A stretch of 64,000 bases of DNA from Lepidostoma basale. Its lineage: Eukaryota; Arthropoda; Insecta; Trichoptera; Lepidostomatidae. The position numbers were made by a program, and so were the translations under genes. The notes under the pieces are model-generated. The model had not been told where the DNA came from. It saw only the letters and a list, made by a program, of their open reading frames with translations, and searched no databases. The DNA is taken from the NCBI GenBank assembly GCA_022606425.2, contig JAHDVF020000498.1, positions 1-64,000 of the forward strand, written 5' to 3'. Position 1 is the stretch's first letter; every line of letters begins with the position of its first letter. Positions 10,020-20,032 of the stretch are shown here, one piece after another.

Positions 10020-10480
10020 GTTCAGCCACAGATCACTGATGCAATTTTATGATTAGGCAAGTGCAGGAAATGCAATCGAATATAATAAGCCGGCTGATTC
10101 GTGCTTTATTGGCCTTAACAAGGGATTCGACCGGGGGAGATATATTGATATGCAAATCATGAGTGAAAGGGCAGCGCTTCCAGAAATAATTAACATAATC
10201 AGGAAACTCGACTTAAACACTGAAACCAAAATTAGAGTAAATGGTCAAATTTCAAATCCTGTAATAGCGGTACTGGCATCAGACAGAATGATAGTCTGAA
10301 TTCAATCCCCTTCGAGTTTAAAATTGACGGGATTATGGAATAAATTAAAACACTGATAAAGAAAACAGACTGGGAGAGGAGACCATGGACATTGTCGGTT
10401 ATGCCAATGACGCTGTCATATTTGCCGAGATCGAGGAAAATCTGCAATCACTTGAACACATTCCATCTTGCTCGTCTAAA
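10020..10480 (+). mobile_element. LINE-C reverse transcriptase core, decayed
   Basis: Encodes in shifting frames a finger/palm region (AALPEIINIIRKLDLNTETK, IRVNGQISNPVI) and MDIVGYANDAVIFAEIEENL, where the catalytic YADD has become YAND. The matching region of another copy is at 12340-12568 plus 13125-13735. Dead copy. Confidence 0.7.
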
Positions 10481-10519
10481 ATATAACAAAACTTTATCAA
10501 TATCAATGACTTTTTCTTC

Positions 10520-10850
10520 TTCTTCAGTCTGTTATGACCGTCCACATATGGACGTAGACCTCCTTTCGTATTTTCCAATCCCTTCAATCCTAAGCGATCT
10601 GCATCCAGACACTTCCCGCACTCTTCCAGATATTGTCGAGCCAACGCAACTATGGGCGCCCAACTCTACGCTTTGTCGTCCTCGGGCATCAACACAGCAG
10701 TCGCCTTGTGCACTTTTCGTCTGGGTCACGAGCGATGTGTCCCGCCCAACGACACTTAAAGACCAACTTGACGTCGGAGACCTTTGTCCTGGTTCGTATG
10801 TCCTCATTTCTGACTCTGTCCCGTAAGCTGATTGCTATCTGTGTGACCCT
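10520..10850 (-). mobile_element. LINE-B-like fragment
   Basis: The minus strand reads ISLRDRVRNEDIRTRTKVSD, FKCRWAGHIARDPDEKCTRR, then after a frameshift ENTKGGLRPYVDGHNRLKKK. Close to the 23097-23565 copy. Ends in a (GAA)n-like tail at the left. Confidence 0.75.
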
Positions 10851-10852
10851 AA

Positions 10853-11117
10853 GGAAGGCACCTGCTCCGGACCTTGTCCGAAAGGCGTGCAAGATGGATC
10901 GGCCATGTAATACGTCAAGAAGGTCTCTTGCATGCCATAATGGAGGGTATGATCGAGGGGACAAACTCTAGGGAACGCCCACGCCGAGAGTACCTAGAGG
11001 ACCTGTTGGTGGACGTGCGCTGCTCATCATATGCAGATTTCAAAAGGGCCGCACAAGACAGGGAAGAATGGAAGAGAAGAATAGAAGAAATTGCTGCAAA
11101 CCAATCCCAGGATTGAA
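10853..11117 (+). mobile_element. LINE-L, second 5'-truncated copy
   Basis: Frame SERRARWIGHVIRQEGLLHA through GRPRREYL-like ERPRREYLEDLLVDVRCSSY to DREEWKRRIEEIAANQSQD, then stop; same ATTGAAAC 3' end as 72-539. It abuts the minus-strand LINE-B-like fragment directly. Confidence 0.85.
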
Positions 11118-11329
11118 ACTTTCTAACTAAATTGAAGGTTAAGGCACACCATGGAATTATATTTTTATATCCCTGGAATTGAAAAAATAATGCTGTTTAT
11201 GTTCAACTTTAATTTATTAAATATCCTTATAAAATACAAACATTTCGAGAGTACTCATAAGTTTTGTAATTATTTTGATAATGATTGATGACAACTTTGT
11301 TTCATTTTTATAAATTACTTAACGATGTC

Positions 11330-11475
11330 ATCGCAAACAATCCTATCCAAAGCCTATCCAAAAAATATAAAATGGCAGTGCACAAGTGTGTTCTTATACC
11401 GACCCTTATGTGTGGAAGCGAAGCATGGATCTGACAAAAGAAGGGTGAAAATAGATTAAATACAGTAGAATGTTT
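11330..11475 (+). mobile_element. LINE-A internal fragment
   Basis: Resembles the KMAVHNGVLVPTLMYGSEAW segment (CAGTGCACAAGTGTGTTCTT, GGAAGCGAAGCATGG). Frame broken by a TGA within the Trp-rich motif. Confidence 0.65.
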
Positions 11476-11479
11476 TGAT

Positions 11480-11810
11480 TTTTAATCAATTGACAATACC
11501 TATATTGTTTGATTTTAGGCTAATTAGTTTCAACGAATAATCTCGAAAGAAATAAGAAATCACGAGTTTATATAAATTTTGTCGTTATTTGTTAGAGATT
11601 GTAAAGGTGTATAGAACAAATACGATAAATTTAAAAATAACATTATTTTTTGGTTTTACCTTAATTCTTCTTCTTCGTGTTGGCAAGCTAGTATCGTTGG
11701 GATAGCCCTAAACTGGTATCACCCCTCCAATTCTCTAACCATTATAGTGGAAGGTTTTGCTGACTTTGTGTGTCCAGGGGCGCCGGGTGTTTTATAAATC
11801 ACTGTTGAAA
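11480..11810. repeat. Diverged direct repeat, copy 2 (copy 1 at 6190-6700)
   Basis: See copy 1. This copy lacks the LINE-B insertion that follows copy 1. Confidence 0.5.
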
Positions 11811-12179
11811 CACAAAAGTGATTTAGTACGCTGGAAAAATTATTCATTCAATACAAATTTTGTTGAGGCGTAATTTTCTTGTAACAAACAATATCATGAA
11901 CCTTCTCATTATTTAATGTTTTCTGTTAGGTTTTCTGAGATGATCTGGTGCGGTTAAATGCTTACAGCCGATATGCATTAATCTTTAAAAATCGATATTA
12001 GAAAAATGCGTGGTTCAAAGTTCAAGAGATAAGTTCCGTCCGCCATTTTTTTTTATTATGATTTTTATTTTTTAATCAAAATTTAAAAAAAAAATACTTA
12101 TACCAAGGATTTAAATCAATGATATTTGAATTTATTTTTACAATCTTCAATGTGAGCAGAAAATAGCTCATTATTGTGA

Positions 12180-12275
12180 AGAAGGAATCTGGTCGTGTCC
12201 AGAATGAACCCATGTCCCCTGGATCAGGAGCCAAGCGTGCTATCCCCTAGACCACCACCCGACCCCAAGACATTT
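12180..12275 (-). mobile_element. tRNA-like SINE head or tRNA pseudogene
   Basis: The reverse complement contains GGTGGTCTAGGGGATAGCA, close to the D-arm/A-box of tRNA-Glu-type genes, then a CTTGG/CCAGG stem with an 8-base loop, then GGGTTCATTC, a degenerate B box (consensus GGTTCRANTCC). No convincing acceptor stem, so not called a functional tRNA. CGTGTCC and GGGTTC parts fit a T-arm poorly. Confidence 0.5.
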
Positions 12276-12339
12276 GAGACACCCAAGATGAATCAGAGTA
12301 CATTACAACAATAATAAAAAATAATAAGTAATTAAAATC

Positions 12340-13735
12340 ACAGACGTTCTACCACTGATCACAGATGCAGTATTTACAGTGAGGCAAGTGCAGGAAAAAG
12401 CAATCGAGTATAATAAGCCGCCTGATGTTTTCTGCACTGACATTAATAAGTGGATCGACTGGGGGAGAATATTGATAAAACGCAAATGCTAATTGAAAGG
12501 GGAGCTCTTCCAGAAATAGTTAACATAGGAAACTAAACGCTGATACCAAAATTAGATTAGATAATCAAATTTCTTGGCATTTTGGCAAATTCGCAACAAA
12601 ACATTCTTCTCTCTACTACCAGTGCTCAAATCAAGAAACGTACATAAGAAAACCAAAATCATTCTGTATAAAACAATCATCATCACAGTAGTGACCTATG
12701 GGTGTGAAGCGTGGACAATGACAGCGAAATCCGCAGAGCGACTGGATACTTTTGAGAGAAAGGTGCTGCGCAGAATTCTGGGACCTGTGAATGACGGTGA
12801 AGGCTTAAGAGTGCGGCATTATGACGAGCTGTACTATATTTACAAAGCTTCCAGTCTCTCCACACAGGTCAGACTGAATAGACTGAGATGGGCCGGTCAC
12901 GTGCAGAGGATGCCATCATCGCGAACCCTAAAAAGATTGCTGGCGTGGCACCTAGGTGATAGAAGACGAATTGGACGACCAAGGCTGCGATGGGAGGATG
13001 AAGTTGGGAGAGATAGGGCGAAATCGTTACGAGTGTCAGATTGAAGGGTCGAAGCGGAGGACAGGAGGAGTTGGAGGCGAAGAATACTAGAGGCTTAGGC
13101 TCGATATGGGCTGTAATCCTCTTCAAGCTTATGATGGATGGGATTTTGGGGGTAATTGAAATACTTAATAAATGATACAGCCTGGGAGAGGAGATCATAG
13201 ACATTGTCTGTTATGCGGATGACGCTGTCATATTTGCCGAGACAGAGGAAAACCAGATATCACTTTTTGATTCCATCTTGCTTGACAAAAATATGAATAG
13301 GCTATATCAGTAGCAATGACTAAGAGTATGGTATTCTAACGAGTTCCAGTGGGATGTAAAATGTCTATGGAAGGCGTTTCAGTGGAACACGTGGAAAAAT
13401 TAAGATATCCAAGTGGGGACTTGTGTGGACAAACGAATCTACCAATAAATTGATGTGTGTATATGAAGAAATGGGTCAAAAAATAAGGTGGCCATCATCT
13501 CAAGATGTATTAACAATCAAACTCTGACATGAAGATCAGCAGCAAAGTAAGGATTTATAAGACTTGTGTGCGACCAATCGTGAAATACGAGATCGAATTC
13601 AAGGCGACATGGCAACCGCAATTATAAAAAACGCGTTCAAAAAGTCAGAAATGAAGACACTCAGAAACGTATATGTCAAGACGCTACGTGATAGAAAGGA
13701 ACTCAAGGATGAAGAAAATATGAGAGGTCTAAGAT
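12340..13735 (+). mobile_element. LINE-C copy interrupted by LINE-D
   Basis: The left part, 12340-12568, matches 10040-10260 (GGCAAGTGCAGGAAA, GAGCTCTTCCAGAAATA). The right part, 13125-13735, continues with GAGATCATAGACATTGTCTG, a YADD-type box coding VCYADDAVIFAETEEN, and later MKISSKVRIYKTCVRPIVKY and MKTLRNVYVKTLRDRKELKD. About 80 bp of the expected sequence is missing at the junction. Many stops. LINE-D sits between the halves. Confidence 0.7.
12574..13120 (+). mobile_element. LINE-D, long C-terminal open frame
   Basis: Uninterrupted 156-residue frame (12574-13044): VLKSRNVHKKTKIILYKTII, VVTYGCEAWTMTAKSAERLD, FERKVLRRILGPVNDGEGLR, NRLRWAGHVQRMPSSRTLKR and GRPRLRWEDEVGRDRAKSLR. This is the post-RT region of an RTE-like protein with no catalytic core. 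The 3' UTR runs to about 13120 and matches 7855-8015. The N-terminal MAFWQIRN may be flanking. Confidence 0.8.
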
Positions 13736-13769
13736 GTCGTTAGATGGGGGAGACGAAGAAGAAGATATT

Positions 13770-13910
13770 GATACCCTTACCCATTTCTTCAGACTTATCA
13801 GGGGATTCTTTGAGAACTCCGGTATCTTGGAGGCTATCCATCTTTATGTTCCAGATGGTTATCTTCGATAGCGTCAGCACAGACGTGGTTCGTATAAGGT
13901 TTGCGACTTC
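13770..13910 (+). mobile_element. CR1-like C-terminal fragment
   Basis: Encodes THFFRLIRGFFENSGILEAI and HLYVPDGYL, then decays. Corresponds to 62750-62830 and 43020-43040. Lies about 40 bp upstream of the OBP copy B TATA box. Confidence 0.7.
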
Positions 13911-13956
13911 TGACATGCATCTGTACCGGAGTATTGACAATGGGTACCACGGATAC

Positions 13957-13995
13957 TATATAATGAGAGCACAATCCTTGGGTGCTCCAGTCAAT
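13957..13995 (+). promoter_or_regulatory. Core promoter of OBP copy B
   Basis: TATATAAT at 13957-13964 is followed 32 bp later by CCAGTCAAT, which fits an arthropod initiator (start likely A at 13989). The ATG at 14048 would leave a 5' UTR of about 59 nt. Inferred from spacing and motif only. Confidence 0.55.
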
Positions 13996-14047
13996 AAGAC
14001 GCCTCTTCACCGCTTGCATCTCGTGCGACACTCAACCACCAGACAAA

Positions 14048-15168
14048 ATGAAGTTCCTTGTCATTGTATTAATATGCGTCACCATTGCGCTGGAGTCTGA
14101 GGTAAGGGATGTTTTCGCTTTTCATTATTTTCAAATCATTTTTGGATTTTATTTAAGAATCCCGACATGTTAAATGATATAACTTAAATCTCTTGATGGT
14201 TCTTGAAGTTCATTTTAAATAATAATTAAATAAAACGATGTTTTTCTATTAACTACTTTTTGTATTTATTTCGACAGCGAATAGTTGCGAATAGTTTTTA
14301 TATTAAAGGCCGTGCCACACTGTTTGAAACAAGCTCTCCACAGGGGTGACCTTGGTGGAGATCTGTGGAGCCCACGGTTGGTGTAGCGTCCACACTTGGT
14401 TTAAAACAAGTTCTCCACAAAGGTCACCTTTATGGAGCCCACGGTTGGTGTGGCATCCACAGTAGATACTATTTTCGTATACGTCCGCACTCCACCGATG
14501 CACAGTGTTTCAGGGTGCGATATAACGAGCTACTTTTGGTAAAAACCCAATGACATGGAAATGGCTAATTATATATGTTTAGGGAAGAGTATTAGTCATC
14601 CAGTTCACCCAATAAATTTGAGGCCGATTTGTTGAAATTTCGACCCCTAAATTACCTACCTAATAGCATGCAACAACAAAACCGGTTCAGTCGTATTGTT
14701 TCGCCGCTAACCGATTGATATATATGATATATACCTTATAGATAATACGAACCTCCAAAAATACCTGTAATACCAATATTTAAATTCAGAAAATTTTACA
14801 TATATATTTGAAGATTATTTTTGTATAGAATCATGTTTACCACCCCTATCTGTATGTATATAAAGGACTAAGTTTACAATAGTGTCACCAGTCTGTCGAT
14901 GCCAACGAGCCTGGCGAAACCGGTCGAAAATTATTTAAAATGAACTTCCATCAAGAGATTTCAGTAAAATCATTTGATTATCAAAAAAATTATAATTTAT
15001 CCATAGGGTGAAAATATCCCGACGAAGGGTATGCTTGCAGTGTTCAAGTGCGCAGACGAGGTTCAGGCATCTGAGGAGGATAAAGAATTGATCGGTGTGG
15101 GAGCCCGAACCCTAAAATTTGTAGGGACCAAATGCACGGTAGCCTGCATCCTCAAATCTATCGGAGTG
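14048..15168 (+). CDS. Odorant-binding protein copy B, exons 1 and 2 (5' part of gene)
   Basis: Exon 1 coding part is 14048-14101, MKFLVIVLICVTIALESE, a secretion signal peptide with a hydrophobic core, ending at donor GTAAGG. Exon 2 is 15007-15168 (54 codons) after acceptor CCATAG and before GTAATG; both junctions are phase 0. It starts GENIPTKGML and contains FKCADEV (cysteine 1) and KCTVACILKS (cysteines 2 and 3). The spacing C1-X27-C2-X3-C3 is that of classical insect OBPs. Exons of the copy A type (41 and 25 residues) would complete a protein near 138 residues, the usual size, but no exon 3 or 4 was found downstream within the window. Intron 1 (905 bp) contains a foldback element. A LARD-like element begins 7 bp after exon 2. 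The gene may be a functional gene with a huge intron, or a truncated copy. Confidence 0.82.
14170..14985. mobile_element. Foldback element in OBP intron 1
   Basis: The ends are inverted: 14170-14222 (ATCTCTTGATGG, GAAGTTCATTTTAAATAAT) pairs with 14931-14984 (ATTATTTAAAATGAACTTC, ATCAAGAGAT). The inner left arm resembles 32432-32486 and both elements carry the same AAACCGGTC hinge (here 14893-14925). About 700 bp of unrelated-looking interior, including a local tandem duplication, suggests a composite. Confidence 0.65.
14315..14462. repeat. Two-copy tandem repeat inside the intronic element
   Basis: Two units of roughly 75-80 bp share AAACAAG, TCTCCACA, GGAGCCCACGGTTGGTGT and an ending GTCC/ATCC. 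The second unit has a short deletion. Confidence 0.65.
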
Positions 15169-15175
15169 GTAATGT

Positions 15176-16654
15176 TGTAATGAAGCAGTTTTTTGGGTTT
15201 AGAAATTATAGAATTACGACCTTAAAACGGGAACAAAAAAACACCACAACAGAGATTAAGAATAGGATCCCAAAATAGCTTTAAATAAGCCACATCCGCT
15301 CCAATACATAACGCCCGCGCGAACAATAACATACTTTATATACTAACGGTTTTTCAAAGACCGCCCCTTGGTAGAAATATTCGAGCATCAAATCATACTA
15401 CGGCATAATATAAATAATCCTTTCGATAAACCGCCTTCCGGCCACTCAACTCCCACGCGAATATCACGCACCCCCAAGGTGAAAGACGCAGGCACCTCAC
15501 CAATAGGCTGTTCTTAAACCTCTCTAATATTAAGCTAAATTAATCCCCGCTTACTCGGAAAGAAATCTCTTCACGCATTTCACGAACAGGGAATTGTGTC
15601 ATAGTATGTGTGTGCAAATTAAAATCCTAACACGACAAACTGATTCGCATCACTCTACGGAACTCGTTCAAACTAGGCGGTCGCATCGGAACTCCGGCGA
15701 TACTTCAGATCCTCGCGATTTCAGTTTCAAGGCAGTTTCTTTGAATAATGGAGAAACTTCTCCTGGAATCCCGAATCCAATATACAGTACAACGTCTATC
15801 AAGTTTAAAATCAAGTGACACCAGTTCACTACAGTGATCTCGTCTAATGACTTAATATTCTCTCAGCCATTAAGGTCGGCTCCGCCTTTCTGAAGCATCA
15901 TATCTATATATCGCGAGGGTCCGAAGCCGGGTTCCCCGACCACCGACTGCCCAAAGTCGTGTCCCGATTGTCAAAAACAATCCAAGGGGCCGCCTCCTTT
16001 AACTGCATCACCACTCTCCGGAAGAAGGGACAACGTCCTCCGGAAGCCCACGAGCGATGCCGCGCCCCTCATCCTCCAGACCTTCAAGGCCCCGGTAGGC
16101 CCCGGCCCTCTCCAGTCCCGGTGGCACCCCGGCCCTCTGCAGCTCCGGTCACGTAAGCAGCTCCTCACGTTTTACGTTCTCTCTCTCCCCATACAAGTAC
16201 TCCGTTACGACGGTTATGACGCAATGCCAAGGGTTAGTAAAAAACTAGTTAAAGGTTAGAAATTTGTCGATGTCTGAGTGTACGGATCTGCCGTGTTGCA
16301 GGCCGGTCTCGATGTAATTAGACCTTACAATGAGCATGTTCACTTTGAAGCGTAAGCCCTTTTGTCTGGGCACCAACTTGTGTACTTACCAATAAATGTA
16401 TAAACTCTCATCCTCTTTTAATTTATAAGACATGAATTCCCCTTGGCGGTTTGGGCGTGCGTAAGTGGCTCCCTAGAGAAATAGAACTTTTGTCCTGCCG
16501 GATGCTAGCCGCGGAATCCGGATCGGAGGAGGCACCAAGGCAAGTACAAGGAAATCTTCAGCCCACCAACAAGTTAAGTAATCAGGTTGCTCGAGGTTCT
16601 GGTCCGAGCAACCCGCAGAATAGATTTAATTATATATTACCATCACTCTCGCCA
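15176..16654 (+). repeat. 5' LTR of the LARD-like element
   Basis: 1479 bp. Contains a TTTATATA box near 15333 and AATAAA at 16391-16396. Short open frames within it occur in the second LTR too but show no protein family; the region 16010-16160 is GC-rich. It starts 7 bp after the OBP exon 2 donor. Confidence 0.75.
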
Positions 16655-16701
16655 TTCCAATTTTAGTCCATGAGAAAGTTAAAATTTCCGTAACTTTACA
16701 C

Positions 16702-16719
16702 TGGCGCCCAACTCAGAGG
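16702..16719 (+). other. Candidate tRNA primer-binding site
   Basis: TGGCGCCCAACTCAGAGG begins with the TGG that pairs with tRNA CCA ends; TGGCGCCC is common to many retroelement primer sites. Offset of 47 bp from the LTR end is unusual. Confidence 0.45.
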
Positions 16720-16996
16720 CCTGAACTATATATCCACAAGCCACTCTCGCCTCGTCCAAGCCATCAATCGGAATTACCTACTTAAATAATGTATTTTATT
16801 TGATACTATGTACAATATTGAAATTCTTTTTTCCTCCATGTTCAATATCCTCGTAATTTATAATATATGTTTAATATCATTTTATTCTAGGTAACCAAAA
16901 AAAAAAAATAATAACTGCATACAGCCAGACGTATAAGTACGCTGTTCATTATCAAGTAATTTTGCCGCGTAAAATGATACCTACTCATACATATTC

Positions 16997-17165
16997 GAAA
17001 AAATAACTGCGCTAGCACGCGTAAATACGTAACGAACTTTGTTTCGTCCGTTTCGCGCCCAAAATGTATCAATCCAATATTCAAAAAATAACTGCGCAAG
17101 CACGCATAAATACGCAACGAATTTTGTTTCATCCGTTTCGCGCGCAAAATATATTAATCTAATTA
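16997..17165. repeat. 85-bp tandem repeat, two copies
   Basis: Units share AAATAACTGCGC, AGCACGC, TAAATACG and TTTCATCCGTTTCGCG-type segments, with a period of 85 bp (17001 and 17086). Confidence 0.75.
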
Positions 17166-17344
17166 TTTCTTCATCTCGCCCGCCGGAATATTTCACCATA
17201 ATAATTTAAAGGTGTGCCCCATCATTTGATTCTTCCATCATTTTAAAATTATTGCATTACCCCATATTTAGTTCCGAATTAAATATGACCAGTAAAATAC
17301 CTGCCCGAAATAAGCTGTTAGTATACTAGTCCAGATACGTACCT

Positions 17345-17535
17345 AATACCAAAATGAGTTCCCGCGAAAAAAAAAATAATACGCGCCAAAACTTTCGGTA
17401 CAAGAGCGGACAAGTTAGCCCAAATGCGTAATACCAAAATGAGTTCCCGCGAAAAAAAATAATACGCGCCAAAACTTTCGGTACAAGAGCGGACAAGTTG
17501 GCCCAAATGCGTAATACCAAAATGGATTCCCGCCA
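17345..17535. repeat. 83-85-bp tandem repeat, 2.3 copies
   Basis: TACCAAAATGAGTTCCCGCG recurs at 17347 and 17432 and, mutated, at 17515. Units contain AATACGCGCCAAAACTTTCG. Differences are mainly in A-run length. Confidence 0.8.
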
Positions 17536-17759
17536 AGACTCCCAGCAAATCGAGAACCAATGAGAAGGCGAGACTAGGACACACCCCCGGTACCACCCAG
17601 TACCGGTCAGTAAATTTCCCGCGCGGCATCGATAATTATCAAAGATTCAATAACTAACGCGTAATTTATTTCAATAAATCTACTTACACAACCATCCCAT
17701 GTTAACTACCGAGCGTAATTCCTAAAGATAAATTACTTCAAAATATAATTAACAAACCG

Positions 17760-17895
17760 TCACGCGCTTCTCCGGAGGGATAGGCAGAGAGGAGAGACCG
17801 CCAGGCCACCTGTTCCGACATACCTCTAGCTTCCTTCACTTTCATACATCGTGACCTATGTACATGCTCGTCATTTCTTCCGATTTCAAGTAAAA
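17760..17895 (-). mobile_element. LINE-A relic inside the LARD-like element
   Basis: The minus strand shows a degraded 3' signature (CGGAGAAGCGCGTGACGG) and a degraded CMNVEEAREV-type region. No open frame. Confidence 0.55.
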
Positions 17896-18299
17896 TACCT
17901 GAACATTAATACTTCACTAAACTTAAAAAAAAAAAATATACAGTAATAAAATATTTCGGTATTACAACATTACAAAATTACCTTCCGTCGCGGACGCGCG
18001 CGCGCTATGACGTAAGGCCCGTTTGATATTGGCCTGACTAGATTTATGGAGTCGCGACCACATCTCCGGTTAGATCGTATCAAAACTCAAATCTTCTTCT
18101 TCCTCTACGTACATGCAGGGTGAATGCACTGCTTTAGTCCTCTTCTTCTCAAATTCGAACTTATACCAAATTATATATATTTTAATTACACCACGAGTCC
18201 CTAATGGTACCAGTGACAATTAAAGTCAATTCTTCTAACGGTTTTCTTATTGATCCGTTCTTCAAAAAATAAGATGGCGCCTAATCATTATTTATTTTT

Positions 18300-18680
18300 C
18301 TTTCAAGTATAATTTTCTCAAGTGTACTCTTGCGTTTCCCTTTCTCGAGTTCAAACCTTTTCAAGTATAATATACCTTTCAAGTTTAATGTGTCTTTCGT
18401 GTTTAATGGGTCATTCAGGTGTGACAATGTAATTTCTCTATCATGTTTAAATTTTTTCGAGTTTAATCTTCGTTTTTTTTTTTTTTTGTTAAATATGTCT
18501 TTCATTTGTAATATATCGTTCGTGTGTAATATACCGTTCATGTGTAATATATCTTTCATGTTTAAACTTTTTCGAGTTAAATTTTTTTTTCTCATAATAT
18601 GTCTTTCAAGTATAAGTTGTCTACCATTCTTGAACCTTCTCTAATATAAGTTCTCATGGTTAATATGTCCTTCATTTTGA
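18300..18680. repeat. Minisatellite of ~18-bp TTTCATGTTTAATATG-like units
   Basis: Many imperfect units such as TCTTTCATGTTTAA, CGTTCGTGTGTAATATA and CTTTCAAGTTTAATGTG. The minus strand stays open as a Met/Ile/Leu/Asn-rich repeat (HMNGILHTNDILQMKD), a by-product of the unit length, not a gene. Confidence 0.7.
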
Positions 18681-18691
18681 TTATGTCTCGC

Positions 18692-19035
18692 ATTTAAATT
18701 GACTTTCTTTGTTTTTTGTTTATTGTGCGTCAACTACAGAATGGGGCGCACGTTAAAAATACCTCATTCCATGCCAATCAATAAAGGGGGCATGTAAAAA
18801 TACCCTCGCGTGCCAACCACCATCTGCTAAACACCAATACCGGTTGATTATAACCACGGTCACGCGTAAATTAACTTTCTTTGTTTTTTTGTTTATTGTG
18901 CGTCAACTACAGAATGGGGCGCACGTTAAAAATACCTCATTCCATGCCAATCAATAAAGGGGGCATGTTAAAATACCCTCGCGTGCCAACCACCATCTGC
19001 TAAACACCTATACCGGTTGATTATGACCACGGACA
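18692..19035. repeat. 172-bp tandem repeat, two copies
   Basis: The period is 172 bp (ACTTTCTTTG at 18702 and 18874). Units share GTGCGTCAACTACAGAATGG, AATAAAGGGGGCATGT and ACCGGTTGATTAT and are nearly identical. Confidence 0.85.
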
Positions 19036-19633
19036 CGCGCAGAGAAAATTTGTCTCTGCAAAAAACTACACTTGACTCGGAAATCTCCCAGTTAAGAATA
19101 CATTATGGCGGATTTTCCTCGGAAACCGCAACACGAATATTTGGACTATGTTCCTCAGACGCGAAAGGGGTAGGCCCTCCTATTGCCAAATATAGGGACT
19201 CCGCCTCCTCAAGTCGGATATCCCTGGAGGTGTCCTACGGATAGTTGAATCACGAGCCATCTGCCGTGGTCAACTAAACTCAGCCCGGGCGGAATGGGCT
19301 AGAATCTATTCCCACGGCCGGGATTGGACCTGATTGTTTCGGACGATCTTCCGGCCGAGATTTGGAGTTTATGCGAAACAAAATTTACTTATGTATATAA
19401 TAACTAGTTTTTAAGTCAATAAGTTAACGAAAATAGGTTATGTAAATTTCATATGTAAATACATCTCACCCTCTTGTAAGTTCACATTTAATGTAATTTT
19501 TTATTTTTTTTAAATGCATCAGTGTTCATGTCACTGTTTCTGTTCAATTACGCTCGTTGTATGTTTTGTATTACAACGATACGCCCCTTTGGAAAAAGTT
19601 ACTTCTGAATAGTGGCATGTCGCCACGGGTATA

Positions 19634-19985
19634 ATATACCAGAATTCAGTCGTACCCATGATAGGCTAGTTTCCTTATAATTGACTCTTCTGGGGGAGCG
19701 GTGTGTTTATCCACCCTGGACAAGATGTCAGAACTCAGTCGTACACATCATAGGCTAGTTTCCTTATAATTGACTCTTCTGGGGGAGCGGTGTGTTTATC
19801 CACCCTGGACAAGATGTCAGAACTCAGTCGTACACATCATAGGCTAGTTTCCTTATAATTGACTCTTCTGGGGGAGCGGTGTGTTTATCCACCCTGGACA
19901 AGATGTCAGAACTCAGTCGTACACATCATAGGCTAGTTCCCTTATAACTAACTCCTCCGAGGGGCGGTGAAGGTTATTCACCCAG
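19634..19985. repeat. 89-bp tandem repeat, about four copies
   Basis: GACTCTTCTGGGGGAGCGGT recurs at 19683, 19772 and 19861 with almost no change; a fourth unit at 19950 is diverged (ACTCCTCCGAGGGGCGGTGA). Units also carry GTCGTACACATCATAGGCTA. Confidence 0.88.
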
Positions 19986-20032
19986 GGTTCGTCCCAGAAC
20001 TCGGACGTTTACCAAGTACTAATTGCTTTATT

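Noticed and set aside
12180..12275. Functional tRNA gene
   Set aside because: The anticodon loop has 8 bases, the B box is mutated and no acceptor stem pairs.
15594..15818. 74-residue frame conserved in both LTRs
   Set aside because: Conservation follows from LTR identity; no family and no start context.
15959..16168. Pro/Arg-rich frames in the LTRs
   Set aside because: Both strands are open in the GC-rich part; no evidence of a protein.
18281..18595. Met/Leu/Asp/Asn repeat protein
   Set aside because: Encoded by a minisatellite with a unit near a multiple of three.
19634..19985. CRISPR-like array of 89-bp units
   Set aside because: Units are contiguous with no variable spacers; it is a tandem repeat in a eukaryotic element.
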